Assembly (NCBI RefSeq): GCF_021249405.1
Contig: NZ_CP089593.1
Location: 744,001 to 808,000 of the forward strand
Source of the DNA: Halobacterium zhouii
GTDB lineage: Archaea; Halobacteriota; Halobacteria; Halobacteriales; Halobacteriaceae
Direction: 5' to 3'
DNA: 64,000 nucleotides
In this document: in pieces, positions 24,901 to 33,832 of the stretch
Layout of the letters: every line of letters begins with the position of its first letter
Numbering within the stretch: the stretch's first letter is position 1
The notes under the pieces: generated by a model
Told to the model about the DNA's origin: nothing
Seen by the model: only the letters and a program-made list of their open reading frames with translations
The model's database searches: none
Position numbers and translations under genes: made by a program

Positions 24901-26762
24901 GGATCGGTCCCGCGCTCGACCTCCGCCGAGTCGGTGAGACCGTCGCCGTCAGTGTCTGCTGCGGTCGGGTCAGTCCCGAGCTCGGCCTCCGTACCGTCGC
25001 TCAGTCCGTCGCTGTCGGTGTCGTAGGCGAGCGGGTTCGAGTCGTAGGAGTCGACCTCCTCGCCGTCGCCCACGCCATCACCGTCGGTGTCGTCGTCGTT
25101 CGGATCGGTCCCGCGGTCGCGCTCCTCACGGAGCGTCAGGCCGTCCTCGTCCGCATCTGTCTCCGTCGGGTCGTTCGGGTCCAGCGGATTCGACCCCTGA
25201 TCGACTTCCTCGCCGTCGTCGATGCCGTCGCGGTCCGTGTCCGCTAGCGTCGGATTGGTCCCGTGGTTGACCTCCTCCCCGTCGTCGAGACCGTCGCCGT
25301 CAGTGTCCTGATTGCGCGGGTCGGTCTGTTCGACGAGGACCTCCGTTCCGTCGTTCAGATTGTCGCCGTCTGTGTCGACGTCATCCGGGTCGGTGCTGAT
25401 GAGGCGCTCCTGGTCGTCCGAAAGCCCGTCGCGGTCGCTGTCACCGGGCGCGCGGTACTTGTCCTTGCCCTTCTGCTTCCCGTCGTGGAAGATCTTCGTC
25501 GGGCGAGTTTCCTTCTCTCGGACTGCCTTCTTCGTGGTTTCGGCGGCCGCGACCTGAACGATGATCTGTATCTGCACGATGTTGACGACCTGCACCTGCG
25601 TCACCTGGCCGAGAACCCCTCGGCAGGCGCCCCGGGCCGCCGACTGTATCTGCGTGACGCTCGCCGACTGGCTCTGGGAGAGCGCGCCCGACGCCGCGCC
25701 CATCGCGGCGACCTGTATCTGCACGATGTTGACCGTCTGGCTCTGTGAGATGGCGCCGGCCGCGGCCCCGTGGCCCGCCGCTTGCACCTGCCTGACCGTC
25801 GCCCGCTGGCTCTGGGAGACGGCGCCCTTCGCGCCGCCGAGCGCCGCCACCTGCACCTGCTTCACGTTCGCATGCTGGGTCTGCTCGAGGGCGCCCTCGG
25901 CGCCTCCCTTGGCAGCGCCGTGGGTCTTCTCGGGCTTGGCCTTCCGTTCGAGCGCTCCGTACGCCCCGCCCTGGGCGGCCTCCTGGATCTTCGAGACGTC
26001 CGCGACCTTCCGCTTGGCCGCGCCCTTCGCCGCGCCGGACGCGGCTCCCGCCGCTGCCTGTTGCACCTGCGTCACCGAAACTCGCTGGGCCTGCGCGAGC
26101 GACCCGTGAGCCGCACCGTACGCTGCCCCCTGTATCTGGGTCACGTTCGCGGACTGGGACTGACTCAGTGAGCCGCCGACGCTCCCGGAGACGGACGCCT
26201 GTAACTGGGTCACGTTCACGGACTGGGACTGCACCAGCGCGCCGTGTGCAGCGCCGCGCGCTGCGCGCTGGATCTGCTGAATGTCCGCGTCTTGATGCTG
26301 GTGCACCACGCCGACGGCCGCCGCCTTCGCGGCCTGTATCTGTGCCTGCGTGACCGTCGCACCTTGCAGTTGGGCCAGCCAGGCGCCCTCCTCGACGCCC
26401 CACTCCGCGGCGGTTTCCCGCGACTGCTTGGCGGTGGCGAGTTCGTCGTGACCGTCGGTGTCCGTGGCTGCCTGCGCGTCCGGTTGCGAAGCCGGGGACA
26501 GCGTCGCCTGCGCGCCCGGTGGCGCGGTCGGAGACGCAGCCACCTCGGCGCTGGCAGAGTTCTGGGCCACTGTAGCGCTGCTGCCAGCGATCATCGCGCT
26601 TCCGGCGACCGTCAGCGCGACCAGCAGTTGCCCCGCAGTCAGCCACTGTGAACGCCCGCGTTCAGCCACGCGTACCTCCTCCGTGTGGCCCGCGAGACGT
26701 TCGCGGAGGCGTCCGCTCGTCTTCGACGACTCGTGTGCCTCGACCTCCGTTCGTCCGGGCAT
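21981..26762 (-). CDS. Giant multi-domain surface protein with CAP (SCP-like) domain
   Basis: A 1,593-residue secreted or surface protein. After a basic N-terminus, a hydrophobic segment (about 43-67) acts as signal or anchor. Residues about 134-405 hold ten or so repeats with the core V-T-Q-I-Q at a 23-residue period (V at 184, 207, 230, 300, 323, 346 and 369), separated by A/G-rich GAAxGAL and QSQS. From about 441 to about 760 come thrombospondin-3-like DxDxDGxxD calcium-binding repeats, and a second short set lies before the CAP domain. Between them are GNYTLTA-type beta modules and an EPTT-rich linker. A CAP domain (about 1344-1509, with AHSEDM, YGENI and a C-terminal Cys) precedes an 84-residue Thr/Ser tail. 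No PGF-CTERM anchor is seen. Its role is unknown, probably adhesion, envelope structure or predation. Confidence 0.85.
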   Translation of the reverse strand: MPGRTEVEAHESSKTSGRLRERLAGHTEEVRVAERGRSQWLTAGQLLVALTVAGSAMIAGSSATVAQNSASAEVAASPTAPPGAQATLSPASQPDAQAATDTDGHDELATAKQSRETAAEWGVEEGAWLAQLQGATVTQAQIQAAKAAAVGVVHQHQDADIQQIQRAARGAAHGALVQSQSVNVTQLQASVSGSVGGSLSQSQSANVTQIQGAAYGAAHGSLAQAQRVSVTQVQQAAAGAASGAAKGAAKRKVADVSKIQEAAQGGAYGALERKAKPEKTHGAAKGGAEGALEQTQHANVKQVQVAALGGAKGAVSQSQRATVRQVQAAGHGAAAGAISQSQTVNIVQIQVAAMGAASGALSQSQSASVTQIQSAARGACRGVLGQVTQVQVVNIVQIQIIVQVAAAETTKKAVREKETRPTKIFHDGKQKGKDKYRAPGDSDRDGLSDDQERLISTDPDDVDTDGDNLNDGTEVLVEQTDPRNQDTDGDGLDDGEEVNHGTNPTLADTDRDGIDDGEEVDQGSNPLDPNDPTETDADEDGLTLREERDRGTDPNDDDTDGDGVGDGEEVDSYDSNPLAYDTDSDGLSDGTEAELGTDPTAADTDGDGLTDSAEVERGTDPTDPDDPAPPDPDGDGLGTAQERQIGTDPQDSDTDDDGLDDGREVTVVFTDPTDPDTDNDTLTDGDEVQNDSDPLDVNDPNPIDADDDGLPDEVEAEVGTNVTNPDTDGDGFLDGTEVDDGTDPLDPDDPPRIRSLGVATDCANVTATNTNDVPVSLTVAGPNGTEQVGLAAGETRQVVESAGDYTLTASTGDGTTVPLGEQNESEFAVTVEECPTVAESLTVVERERNVSVTNPNDASVTVTATGEAGAVQNETVPANETTTLPLAPGNYTLTASIEAGEPVSLNGEQTLNVSIETTAPTLPPVGQANLTASVENATLTVTNPSGVDATANLTNETGTVELFAVPPGETETISNLPAGNYTLAATSEGNATAQVNGNESFAFSVQAAEPTTPEPTTAEPTTVESTTVEPTTVEPTTAEPTTSEPTTAEPTMVEPTTPEPTTPDPTTPEPQALDSLTATVEIQSLTVENPNDLAVTVNATNETGANRTLSVLATSNETLAGLAPGNWTATATAEDGRAVPINGSETYNFTVTAPVTPLESLAVVVGNETFSVENPNELGVSVTVTNESGTVGTTPVGPGENVTATGLAPGNYTLNATSEDGRVVPLNGNETLSVELVGSPVDTDSDGLVDEREADLGTNATRADTDGDGLSDGEEADGETDPLLPDTDMDAVTDGAEVANGTDPLNQSDPGFVDPARYGFDPADPGRSIFWVNPAIPAHQVEEPRLIDSEEIERLIHERVNEIRQQNGLDPLRFNDTLASVARAHSEDMAERNFFENVNPDGEGPLDRYQSVVATDGCSAYGENIQGVSGPVTNEQFADAVVSSWMNSSDQRANILDPDWDSEGIGVYFTQDSINDTFVDGEAEGLLGRSQASLLVTQNFCDQTVQPSGTPTSTPTEAPTSTPTETSISTTTSISTEVSTSTTTPTSIEVPTSTITPASTETPTASTSTSTPNATAVDLTPLGDLVPLRAPHG

Positions 26763-27153
26763 CGGCTGGTCCGTGTCCGGGTGCTGTCTCCGGCGCCGCG
26801 TTCGCAGCGACCACGGAACCAGAGAGAACCGTCTGGGCGGCAGCGTCTATCATGACAATCGCTAGCTCGCACCACAGGAACGGACTTGACTGTATTTTCG
26901 TCGTCTGTATCAGCTACCACCCGATTGCCGTAGGAGGTTGCCTCGTCCGTCCGTCCTGCCTGTCGCATGGAACCGATCTGGTGGCGGTTTGCTCGAAGTT
27001 TCGACGAACGCGCGGTTGGTCGGCTTCCGAAACCGTGAACGCGAGTCGGTAGAACCTGTAGGACCACCGCGTTTTCGAACACCAAACCCAGATTTCAGCG
27101 GGAGGTATCGACGCGCCGACGGCGTCCTGTGTGACCACTCGAGTACGGCCCTG
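26763..27153. other. Intergenic stretch upstream of the giant surface protein
   Basis: About 390 bases between two minus-strand genes. It should hold the promoter of the surface-protein gene, but I cannot single out a convincing TATA element. No gene or RNA is recognised. Confidence 0.4.
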
Positions 27154-28314
27154 TCACTGACGGCGTTCCACGTCGACGTCGAACTCGTCACCCAACAGCC
27201 GAACCACGTCCCGGATTCCACCGGCGGACGCGAGATACCGCATCCCGATTGCGCTCTTCAACGCGTTCGCGGCGCTGCCACGAACCACTTTCGAGCCGAC
27301 CTGAGCGACGGCGCTGTCGCCGATGCTCACTGCCCAGCCTGGCGATTCGAACGTGTAGCGGTCGAGTCGAGGTCGGAATCCATTCGCGGAATCTCGGTGG
27401 TCCGCGACGACAGTTTCGATGTTTCTGGCAGCGACCTTCGCTTCGCGAATCGCGGTCTGCGCGCTTGCAGGCACCATCGTCCCTTCGGCGTCTAGCACTC
27501 GGGCAGCGTCACCCAGTGCGAACGTTCGCTCGTCGAGCGCGAGGTCAGCGCGCACGTCCGGGCGTTCCCCCTCGAGCGCGTCGGTGCCGCGGATGCCGCC
27601 CGTCCAGACGAACTGGTCGTAGGCGATAGGGTCGCGTCGTTCGAGATGGATCTCGGAGTTGGTGACGCGTGTGATTTCGGCGTCGGTGTGAACCCATACG
27701 CCCTCCCGGTCGAGTTCGTCGCGGACGGCGGTCCGGAAGTTCTGAGGGAACGACGACGCGACGTCCGGCCGTTGCTCGACGAGCAGGACGTCGACGTCCG
27801 ATTCGATGCCATTCTCCCGTGCGAGCGCGGCGAGTTCCCCGGCAGTCTGTACGCCGGAGAGTCCTGCGCCGCCGACGACGACCGTTCCGCCGCCGTCGTC
27901 GACCACGTCGAGGAAGTCACGACGGATGGTGGCGGCGTGTGGGAGGCGCTTCAGCGGCGTTCCGTGCTCCTCGACGCCTGGAAGGTCGTAGTCAGCCGTT
28001 TCGGTGCCGAGGCAGACAGCGGCGACGTCGTACGCCAGGTCGTCGCCGTCCTCGAAGTGAACGACGCGTTCGTCTCGGTCGATCGACTTGACCGTGGACC
28101 TGTACGTCTTTGCTCTGTCGAAGAGGTCGTCGATCCGAATCGTGATGTCGTCGGCGAATTCGGGTTTGCGAACGACCCGGTGGAGTTCGTGCTGGACGAG
28201 GTGGGTGCCGGTGTCGTCGACGACGATCAGTTCGACGTCGTCGGGTAGTCGGCGCTCGAGTCGGCGCACGAGCACGACGCCGGCGTATCCCGCTCCGAGT
28301 ACCACGACTCGCAT
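27154..28314 (-). CDS. NDH-2-like NAD(P)/FAD-dependent oxidoreductase
   Basis: A 386-residue flavoprotein with an N-terminal FAD motif (GAGYAGV, residues 7-13), a second dinucleotide motif (VVVGGAGLSGVQTAGELA), the FAD-closing FALGDAA segment and a QTA stretch (PASAQTAIREAKVAARN) typical of type II NADH dehydrogenases. Such enzymes pass electrons from NADH to menaquinone at the membrane without pumping protons, beside the complex I encoded further right. A related role as a sulfide:quinone-type oxidoreductase is less likely because the redox cysteines are absent. Confidence 0.78.
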   Translation of the reverse strand: MRVVVLGAGYAGVVLVRRLERRLPDDVELIVVDDTGTHLVQHELHRVVRKPEFADDITIRIDDLFDRAKTYRSTVKSIDRDERVVHFEDGDDLAYDVAAVCLGTETADYDLPGVEEHGTPLKRLPHAATIRRDFLDVVDDGGGTVVVGGAGLSGVQTAGELAALARENGIESDVDVLLVEQRPDVASSFPQNFRTAVRDELDREGVWVHTDAEITRVTNSEIHLERRDPIAYDQFVWTGGIRGTDALEGERPDVRADLALDERTFALGDAARVLDAEGTMVPASAQTAIREAKVAARNIETVVADHRDSANGFRPRLDRYTFESPGWAVSIGDSAVAQVGSKVVRGSAANALKSAIGMRYLASAGGIRDVVRLLGDEFDVDVERRQ

Positions 28315-28349
28315 GACCGAGGATACGGGCGGGAGCCTGAAAACCGTAT

Positions 28350-28362
28350 GCGCTCGGAGCGC
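28350..28362. terminator. 13-bp odd palindrome 3' of the decarboxylase gene
   Basis: GCGCTC-G-GAGCGC lies 24 bases after the minus-strand stop at 28387. It is one of several odd palindromes just 3' of genes in this window; its function is unproved. Confidence 0.28.
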
Positions 28363-28386
28363 GGTCCGTAGTCCGGGAGCGCCGGG

Positions 28387-29367
28387 TCAGAACAGTGACT
28401 CGCTCTCGTCGAGCACGTGGGCGGGGCCGCCGACCTCCCACACGCTGGTTTCGACGCCGCAGTCGGCGACCGCCTGTTCGACCTCGTCGACGTGTTCGGC
28501 GCGCGTGTTGACGTAGACGGTCGCGCCGGTGTCAGTGGAGAAGTACGCGGGAGTGCCGTTATCCTCGCGGAGCGCACGTACTGCATTGAAGATCTCGAGC
28601 GTGTCGGGCTTCCAGTACACCCAGCCGGCGGGTCCGGTCATGGTGGTCGCGGCGAGCGAGAGAGAGTCGTGTTCGGCGGTCTCGAACGCGCGGTCGAAGT
28701 CGCCCGCGCGGAGCGCGTCCTTCATCTCGGCGAGTTGGTCGTGGATGTGGGCCAGGCGGGCTTCGAACATGTGGCTGTCCTCGGCTTCCGCGTGGGCCTG
28801 TTCGGTCTCCTTGTACGCAGGGACTTTCCCGATGACGATACGGAGGTCCTCGGCGACGTCGTCGTCGACCGGGAGCCGTTCGCTCCGACAGTCCTCGTCG
28901 TTCAGTCCGGCGTAGAGGTCCGAAAAACCGCCGGTGACGGCGCGCGCCGCCGAGGAAGAGCCACGCCTGGCGATGGCCGACACCTCGGGGAGTGTCAGGG
29001 CGAGGCCGGCGGCTTCGACGCACGCGAGCGCGGCGGCCGCAAAGCCGGAGGAGGAAGACCCCAGGCCGATGTTCGACGGGAAGTTGTTCTCGCTCTCGAG
29101 GCGGACGCGGTGGTCGATGCCGGCGCGGCGGCGGACCTCGTCGACGACGCCGCGGATGCGTTCTGCGCCGCGACCAGTCTCCTCTTCGCCGCCGATCCGG
29201 TAGACGTCGACGTCGAGTTCGGGGTCGAACTCGGCCGTGGTGGTGGTGGCACTCGGCGCGGTGCAGACGCTGATGGAGTCGTGGTACGGGAGCCGGAGCT
29301 CCGCGTCCCGCATCCCGTGGTACTTGACGAGGCCCTGGATGGGGTGGGCCCTCGCGGTCGCTTTCAT
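28387..29367 (-). CDS. mvaD: Phosphomevalonate decarboxylase (MvaD-like)
   Basis: A 326-residue GHMP-kinase-fold enzyme. The N-terminal segment ARAHPIQGLVKYHGMRD, the ATP loop FPSNIGLGSSSSGFAA and ARRGSSSAARAVTGGF are the mevalonate (di)phosphate decarboxylase signature. In haloarchaea the characterised homologue in Haloferax volcanii acts on mevalonate 5-phosphate, giving isopentenyl phosphate, which isopentenyl phosphate kinase then converts to IPP for archaeal lipids. I therefore call phosphomevalonate rather than diphosphomevalonate as substrate, by family knowledge. It is a single gene, divergent from nth. Confidence 0.88.
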   Translation of the reverse strand: MKATARAHPIQGLVKYHGMRDAELRLPYHDSISVCTAPSATTTTAEFDPELDVDVYRIGGEEETGRGAERIRGVVDEVRRRAGIDHRVRLESENNFPSNIGLGSSSSGFAAAALACVEAAGLALTLPEVSAIARRGSSSAARAVTGGFSDLYAGLNDEDCRSERLPVDDDVAEDLRIVIGKVPAYKETEQAHAEAEDSHMFEARLAHIHDQLAEMKDALRAGDFDRAFETAEHDSLSLAATTMTGPAGWVYWKPDTLEIFNAVRALREDNGTPAYFSTDTGATVYVNTRAEHVDEVEQAVADCGVETSVWEVGGPAHVLDESESLF

Positions 29368-29639
29368 ACCACGATGGGTGACTGTCGCGCGCTTAAACGT
29401 CCCGAATACGTGCTGGTAGCTGGTCGGTCTGTGACGCGAACTGCGTGAGTGGACCAGAGTGGGCTGACAGGCGACGCAGAGCGCGTCAGTGCAGTTGTCG
29501 CGGGGCGGTGCGTCGCGCTGACCGGAGTGTGACGCCCCGCGGTCGTAGTCAGGTCACAGCGGAGGGTGGTCGCGTTCTGGTACTTGAATGGTCGCCCGGT
29601 TCCGGTAGAGCGAAGGGCGGCGCGAGTGACGCTCGGTTC

Positions 29640-30323
29640 ATGGGCACGCCGCTGGAGTCACGCGAAGAACAGGTCCGTGAGGTCATCGACCGGTTGAGCG
29701 AGACGTATCCGGAACCGGAGATCTCGCTGAACTTCTCGAATCGGCTCGAACTACTCATCGCGGTGATGCTCTCCGCGCAGTGCACCGACGAACGCGTGAA
29801 CAAGGAGACGGCGGACCTCTTCGAGAAGTACCAGTCGGTGGAGGACTACGCGAACGCCGACGAGGACGAACTCTCGGAGGACATCGGCTCCATCACGTAC
29901 CACAACAGCAAAGCGGGGTACATCAAGAACTCCGCGAGGACCATCGTGGAGGAACACGACGGTGAGGTGCCGGACACGATGGACGAGTTGACCGACCTCC
30001 AGGGCGTTGGTCGAAAGACGGCGAACGTCGTGCTCCAGCACGGCCACGACGTCACGGAGGGCATCGTCGTCGATACGCACGTCCAGCGCATCTCGCGACG
30101 ACTCGGCATCACCGAGGAGAAACGCCCATCCGCCATCGAGGAGGACCTGATGCCGGTCGTGCCGCGTGAGCACTGGAAGAACTACACGCACTGGCTCATC
30201 GCCCACGGCCGGAACACCTGTACGGCGCGCAATCCGGACTGCTCGGACTGCGTGCTCGAGGACGTCTGTCCGTCCTCGAAACTCGACCACGACGTCGACC
30301 TGGCCGACGGCAGCGAGTGGTGA
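29640..30323 (+). CDS. nth: Endonuclease III
   Basis: A 227-residue base-excision-repair glycosylase/AP lyase for oxidised pyrimidines. The helix-hairpin-helix reads LQGVGRKTANVV, with the catalytic lysine, followed by the aspartate in VVDTHVQR; the 4Fe-4S loop is C-x6-C-x2-C-x5-C (CTARNPDCSDC...C). Upstream in-frame codons look non-coding and the ATG at 29640 begins the usual family start. It provides a useful comparison for the MIG-type glycosylase at 7272-7940, which has Tyr in place of this Lys. Confidence 0.93.
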   Translation: MGTPLESREEQVREVIDRLSETYPEPEISLNFSNRLELLIAVMLSAQCTDERVNKETADLFEKYQSVEDYANADEDELSEDIGSITYHNSKAGYIKNSARTIVEEHDGEVPDTMDELTDLQGVGRKTANVVLQHGHDVTEGIVVDTHVQRISRRLGITEEKRPSAIEEDLMPVVPREHWKNYTHWLIAHGRNTCTARNPDCSDCVLEDVCPSSKLDHDVDLADGSEW

Positions 30324-30442
30324 CGTCGGTCGGCTGCGACGGAACATTGTGGTAAATCGCCGTTTTGCCCCGCTCCCTGAGAGTAAAGTCGACGTTTCAC
30401 TCTTGGGGAGGGCTTTTGTGGTCGGTCGCCAATGGGAACTCG

Positions 30443-31087
30443 ATGCCAGCGAATCGGCTGTTGCCGCTGCGTTCGTCCGTCGACAGAGGGGAGGGGGCGA
30501 ACGTGGTGGGAATCCGGGAGGACGCTGCGGACGACGTCTTCGAAGCGCTGTCCGCGTCGACCGCGCGCGAGATACTCATGGCGCTGTACCAGGAACCGGA
30601 CACAGCGTCGGGCGTCGCCGACGTCGTCGACACGTCCCTCCAGAACGCGACGTACCACCTCGAGAAACTGGTCGACGCGGAACTCGTGGAGGTGGCGGAC
30701 ACGTGGTACTCCGAACAGGGCCGCGAGATGAAGGTGTACGCGCCGGCGAACGAGTCCCTCGTCCTGTTCGCGTCGGACGAGGCGTCGAAGGCTTCGTTGA
30801 AGGACCGACTGCTCCGCGTGCTGGGTGCGGTCGGCGTGCTCGGTCTGGTGAGTATCGTCGTGCAGCGTCTCCTCGTAGGCCAACTCGGAAGAGCGTCCCA
30901 ATCGGGGGAGACGGCGCAGCCATCGGCCAGCGGTGATACGTTCCAGATGACCACCGACGGAGCCGCCTCGGGCGCCACGGACGCCGCGGCGTCGGGCGTG
31001 GGCGTGCCGCCGGGAGCGGTGTTCTTCGCCGGCGGCCTGCTCGTGCTCACACTGGTGCTTGGGTACGCGTGGTGGCGCTCGCGGTAG
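30443..31087 (+). CDS. ArsR-type winged-helix regulator with C-terminal membrane anchor
   Basis: A 214-residue protein. Residues about 25-100 form a winged helix: DDVFEALSASTAREILMALY, TASGVADVVDTSLQNATYHL and VEVADTWYSEQGREMKVY. Two hydrophobic segments follow (about VLGAVGVLGLVSIVV and AVFFAGGLLVLTLVLGYAWW), separated by a Ser/Ala/Gly linker probably outside the cell. Membrane-tethered regulators of this layout are common in haloarchaea. The frame is open upstream to 30365 but I chose the ATG at 30443. It is convergent with the next gene. Confidence 0.7.
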   Translation: MPANRLLPLRSSVDRGEGANVVGIREDAADDVFEALSASTAREILMALYQEPDTASGVADVVDTSLQNATYHLEKLVDAELVEVADTWYSEQGREMKVYAPANESLVLFASDEASKASLKDRLLRVLGAVGVLGLVSIVVQRLLVGQLGRASQSGETAQPSASGDTFQMTTDGAASGATDAAASGVGVPPGAVFFAGGLLVLTLVLGYAWWRSR

Positions 31088-31123
31088 GCCCACACCAATC
31101 ACCACACGTGCGCCAACACTCGT

Positions 31124-31606
31124 TTAGACGAACTGGTATCGCAGGACGTACCGTGCGAGTCCGAGAACCCACGCGACGAGCCAGCAGACGACGTAGCCGG
31201 CGACGCCAGCGCGGAGACGGAGACGCCACGCGCTCATGTTCTCGTGGAGGTCGTCGATGTCGACGGACGGGTCGGGGTCGTGGTAGAGGTTGTACTCGCG
31301 TTTCGCGCGGAGAATCGGCACGATCCCGGTGAGCGCGAACACCAGCAGCGCGTACGCCTGCACGCCGAAGAACGCGTGGAGGACGGCGAACCCGCCGAGC
31401 TGGTCGAACAGCCGGGGGAGCATCCACGCGACGACCGGAATCGTGTTCAGCGCGAGTCCGGTGAAGATGAACTTGAGGTGGTGCGTGAGTACGCCCCAGG
31501 TGACCGTCTCGGTGTCGATGACGACCCACGCGCCGTAGATGTAGAACGGAAAGCTCGCGGTGACCATCGCAGCGGCGACTGTCGCGACGGCCACGTCTTC
31601 GACCAT
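31124..31606 (-). CDS. Four-helix membrane protein near the bc cluster (DUF7321-like)
   Basis: A 160-residue integral membrane protein (167 if the ATG at 31627 is used) with four hydrophobic segments: VAVATVAAAMVTASFPFYIY, FIFTGLALNTIPVVAWML, FFGVQAYALLVFALTGIV and GVAGYVVCWLVAWVLGLARY. Conserved histidines sit near the membrane (THHLKF, HAFFG). From memory this matches the uncharacterised haloarchaeal families found beside petABD; the DUF number is given from memory. It is divergent from the acidic membrane protein gene at 31734 and may belong to the same respiratory complex. Confidence 0.6.
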   Translation of the reverse strand: MVEDVAVATVAAAMVTASFPFYIYGAWVVIDTETVTWGVLTHHLKFIFTGLALNTIPVVAWMLPRLFDQLGGFAVLHAFFGVQAYALLVFALTGIVPILRAKREYNLYHDPDPSVDIDDLHENMSAWRLRLRAGVAGYVVCWLVAWVLGLARYVLRYQFV

Positions 31607-31733
31607 GACCCCGGCTTGGAACGGCACGACTAAACTGGTTCGGCTTTCCGTTCGCGCTCGCGTCGGCCAGACTCGTCGGGTCGGTCGCGGTCGGTCGGAA
31701 GAACTTACCCACTCGGCCCGCTACCCTCGCCCA

Positions 31734-32651
31734 ATGACGGACTCCAGCCCCGACGAGGACGCCGCGTCCGCGTCGGAGGAACCGGAGCACGACGAGGCGG
31801 ACCCCGCGAACGGCGTCGAGGACGATTCGACGATGCCCGAGGCCGACGCGGAGTCGGAATCGCAGTCCGCCGAGGACCTCCGGGAAGAGGTGGAGGAGGC
31901 CTACGACTTCGAGGAGTTCGGCCCGCGCGAGATGGACGAGATGTCGGCGGCGGAGTGGGAGGCCGCCTTCGACCCCGACACGTGGATCATCGGCGAAGAC
32001 CTCCTCGACCGCGTGGAAGCGGATCTGCGGCACCGCGTGGCGACGCGGGACGTGTTCGCCGTCGTCGAGCGGACGACAATCGACAGTGAACCCGTCGTGT
32101 TGGCGTACTCCGACGAGGGGTACGCGGTCGTCTACCCGGACGGGAGCGTCGAGGGACGGGGAACCGTCCTGCGGGACGTCAAGCCGACAGTCGCGCTCTG
32201 CTCGATGGACGACTACGACACTCCCGAACCTCCCGAGGAAGCCGGACTGCCGGACCCCGCGGAGGTGCCCGAGGGGAGCGGTGGGTTCGGAACGACAGTC
32301 CTCCAGTACGTCGGCATCGCACAGGTCGCCGCAGGCGTGTTCCTGTTCCTCTCGCCGTTCACCTACGACCCACTGGTGCGGTCCTGTCCCCCGGTTCCGG
32401 GGTCGCCCGCACACGCGTGTACCATCGCCGGAACGACGCTCCGCCTCCATCCGCTCGGACAGTCCGCGGTCATCGCCGCGCTGGCGGGCGTCGGCTTCGT
32501 GCTGTTCGGCGCACTGATACTGCTCATCGTCGCCAACGCCCGCCTCTCGGACCGGTTCCGCTCCGAGCAGTTCCGGGAGCGTCTCCGTGCGGCGGGCGTC
32601 GACAGCGACGAGCGGCCGGCGTTCGTCCCCGAAACTGACGGGGACGAGTGA
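31734..32651 (+). CDS. Acidic protein with C-terminal membrane pair, bc cluster (DUF7319-like)
   Basis: A 305-residue protein. The first 90 residues are a very acidic disordered tail. A globular middle (WIIGEDLLDRVEADLRHRVA to about residue 165) follows, and then two hydrophobic segments (TVLQYVGIAQVAAGVFLFLS and AVIAALAGVGFVLFGALILL). A four-cysteine loop (RSCPPVPGSPAHACT contributes two) lies between them, probably facing outward. The start at 31734 is preferred over the longer open frame because the acidic region begins there. It opens the strand leading to the halocyanin and Rieske/cytochrome b genes. The function is unknown. Confidence 0.65.
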   Translation: MTDSSPDEDAASASEEPEHDEADPANGVEDDSTMPEADAESESQSAEDLREEVEEAYDFEEFGPREMDEMSAAEWEAAFDPDTWIIGEDLLDRVEADLRHRVATRDVFAVVERTTIDSEPVVLAYSDEGYAVVYPDGSVEGRGTVLRDVKPTVALCSMDDYDTPEPPEEAGLPDPAEVPEGSGGFGTTVLQYVGIAQVAAGVFLFLSPFTYDPLVRSCPPVPGSPAHACTIAGTTLRLHPLGQSAVIAALAGVGFVLFGALILLIVANARLSDRFRSEQFRERLRAAGVDSDERPAFVPETDGDE

Positions 32652-32754
32652 GAGCACAGCACAGTGTCAGCCCCCGAAGAACCCGAATACGGCGCTTCCT
32701 CCGGCGGGATGCCATCGGTGGGTTTATGCGGATGCCATCCTGATTTGGGACTGT

Positions 32755-33444
32755 ATGAAGAGGCGGGACTTTCTGAAGATCGCGACCGGTTCGGCCGGCG
32801 GAGCCGCCGCCGTCGGCGCAGTCGGCGCGCGGTCGTCCTCGGCGTCCGCCGTCCTGCAGGAGGGAGACGGGAACAACACCACCTCCGGCAACGGCACGAC
32901 GGGAGCGGCCGGTAACGGCACGGCCGGTAACGGGACGCAGTCGGGAGGCGGTGGTCTCCCGGGTGCGGGAACGACGAAGACCGTCGAGGTCGGACCGAAC
33001 AACACCAACACGTTCGCACCCGAGACGGTGTACATCCGGCCCGGGGCGACCGTGAAGTGGGTGTGGAAGTCCCCGGGTCACAACGTCCACGCCCAGAAGG
33101 TTCCCGACGGTGCCAGCTGGGACGTCCAGACGAAGATCACCGAGACAGCGGATTTCACCTACTCGTACACCTTCGACGGTCCGAAGGGCGAGTACACGTA
33201 CCAGTGTGACCCCCACGCAGGCATGGGGATGGTCGGGACTGTCGTCGTCAACGACTCCGGAGAAGCGCCCGGTGGCGGTGGCGGCGGGGAGTCCTCGCTC
33301 TCGCCACACGAGATGGGCGTCGCGTTCCAGGCCCACTACGTCGGTATCGCGACGATTCTGATGCTGCTCGTCTCGCTCGTCTACACGTTCTTCGTCGTGA
33401 AGTACGGTGAATCACAACACGCGAGCGCACCCAACAAACGATAA
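32755..33444 (+). CDS. Halocyanin (blue copper protein)
   Basis: A 229-residue secreted, membrane-anchored cupredoxin. The twin-arginine signal is MKRRDFLKIATG. After a Gly/Asn/Thr linker, the copper domain shows the His ligand in SPGHNVH and the Cys-His-Met cluster in YQCDPHAGMGM. A C-terminal hydrophobic helix (GIATILMLLVSLVYTFFVV) anchors it. Halocyanins carry electrons from the bc-type complex to a terminal oxidase. The stop overlaps the ATG of the next gene (TAATG), and the Rieske and cytochrome b genes follow, fitting this role. Confidence 0.88.
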   Translation: MKRRDFLKIATGSAGGAAAVGAVGARSSSASAVLQEGDGNNTTSGNGTTGAAGNGTAGNGTQSGGGGLPGAGTTKTVEVGPNNTNTFAPETVYIRPGATVKWVWKSPGHNVHAQKVPDGASWDVQTKITETADFTYSYTFDGPKGEYTYQCDPHAGMGMVGTVVVNDSGEAPGGGGGGESSLSPHEMGVAFQAHYVGIATILMLLVSLVYTFFVVKYGESQHASAPNKR

Positions 33445-33830
33445 TGTCATCGACTGGCAGCAACTACGGCGACATCCACCGATACGAACCGGCCAGGGAG
33501 AGCACGGCGGCCGCCATCGCCATCGTGTTGCTCACGCTCATCGAGGTCGTGTTCGTCGCGCTGTTCGCGTACGGTCTCGTGGCGGGATGGGGGTACGACC
33601 CGATCGGCAACATGTACCTCGGCTTCCTGCTCGCGGCGGTGTTCATCGACCTCTCGTTCATCCTCCTGCTCTACCGCAAGGAGTTCCTCCCGGACGTGAT
33701 GATCGTGAAAAAGCGTCGTCGGAAGTGGGAGGACCTCTACGTCCGCGAGGACGAGGCCGATGGCGTCTCCGCGTTCGGTGACACGTTCGAACAGATGAAG
33801 AAGGCAGTGTACCCGTACTACAAACGATAA
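33444..33830 (+). CDS. Two-helix membrane protein between halocyanin and Rieske genes (DUF7318-like)
   Basis: A 128-residue protein with two hydrophobic segments (AAAIAIVLLTLIEVVFVALF and MYLGFLLAAVFIDLSFILLL) and a charged cytoplasmic tail (KKRRRKWEDLY). It is the second gene of the halocyanin-Rieske-cytochrome b operon, overlapping by one base upstream and followed 2 bases later by petA. It is probably an accessory subunit of the complex; no catalytic motif is visible. The DUF number is from memory. Confidence 0.68.
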   Translation: MSSTGSNYGDIHRYEPARESTAAAIAIVLLTLIEVVFVALFAYGLVAGWGYDPIGNMYLGFLLAAVFIDLSFILLLYRKEFLPDVMIVKKRRRKWEDLYVREDEADGVSAFGDTFEQMKKAVYPYYKR

Positions 33831-33832
33831 CA

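Noticed and set aside
22900..25400. DNA tandem repeats in the Asp-rich part of the surface-protein gene
   Set aside because: They are the coding consequence of calcium-binding protein repeats, not independent DNA elements.
31047..32657. A 536-codon minus-strand frame
   Set aside because: Overlaps two better-supported genes in the other frame and strand; composition is typical of a shadow.
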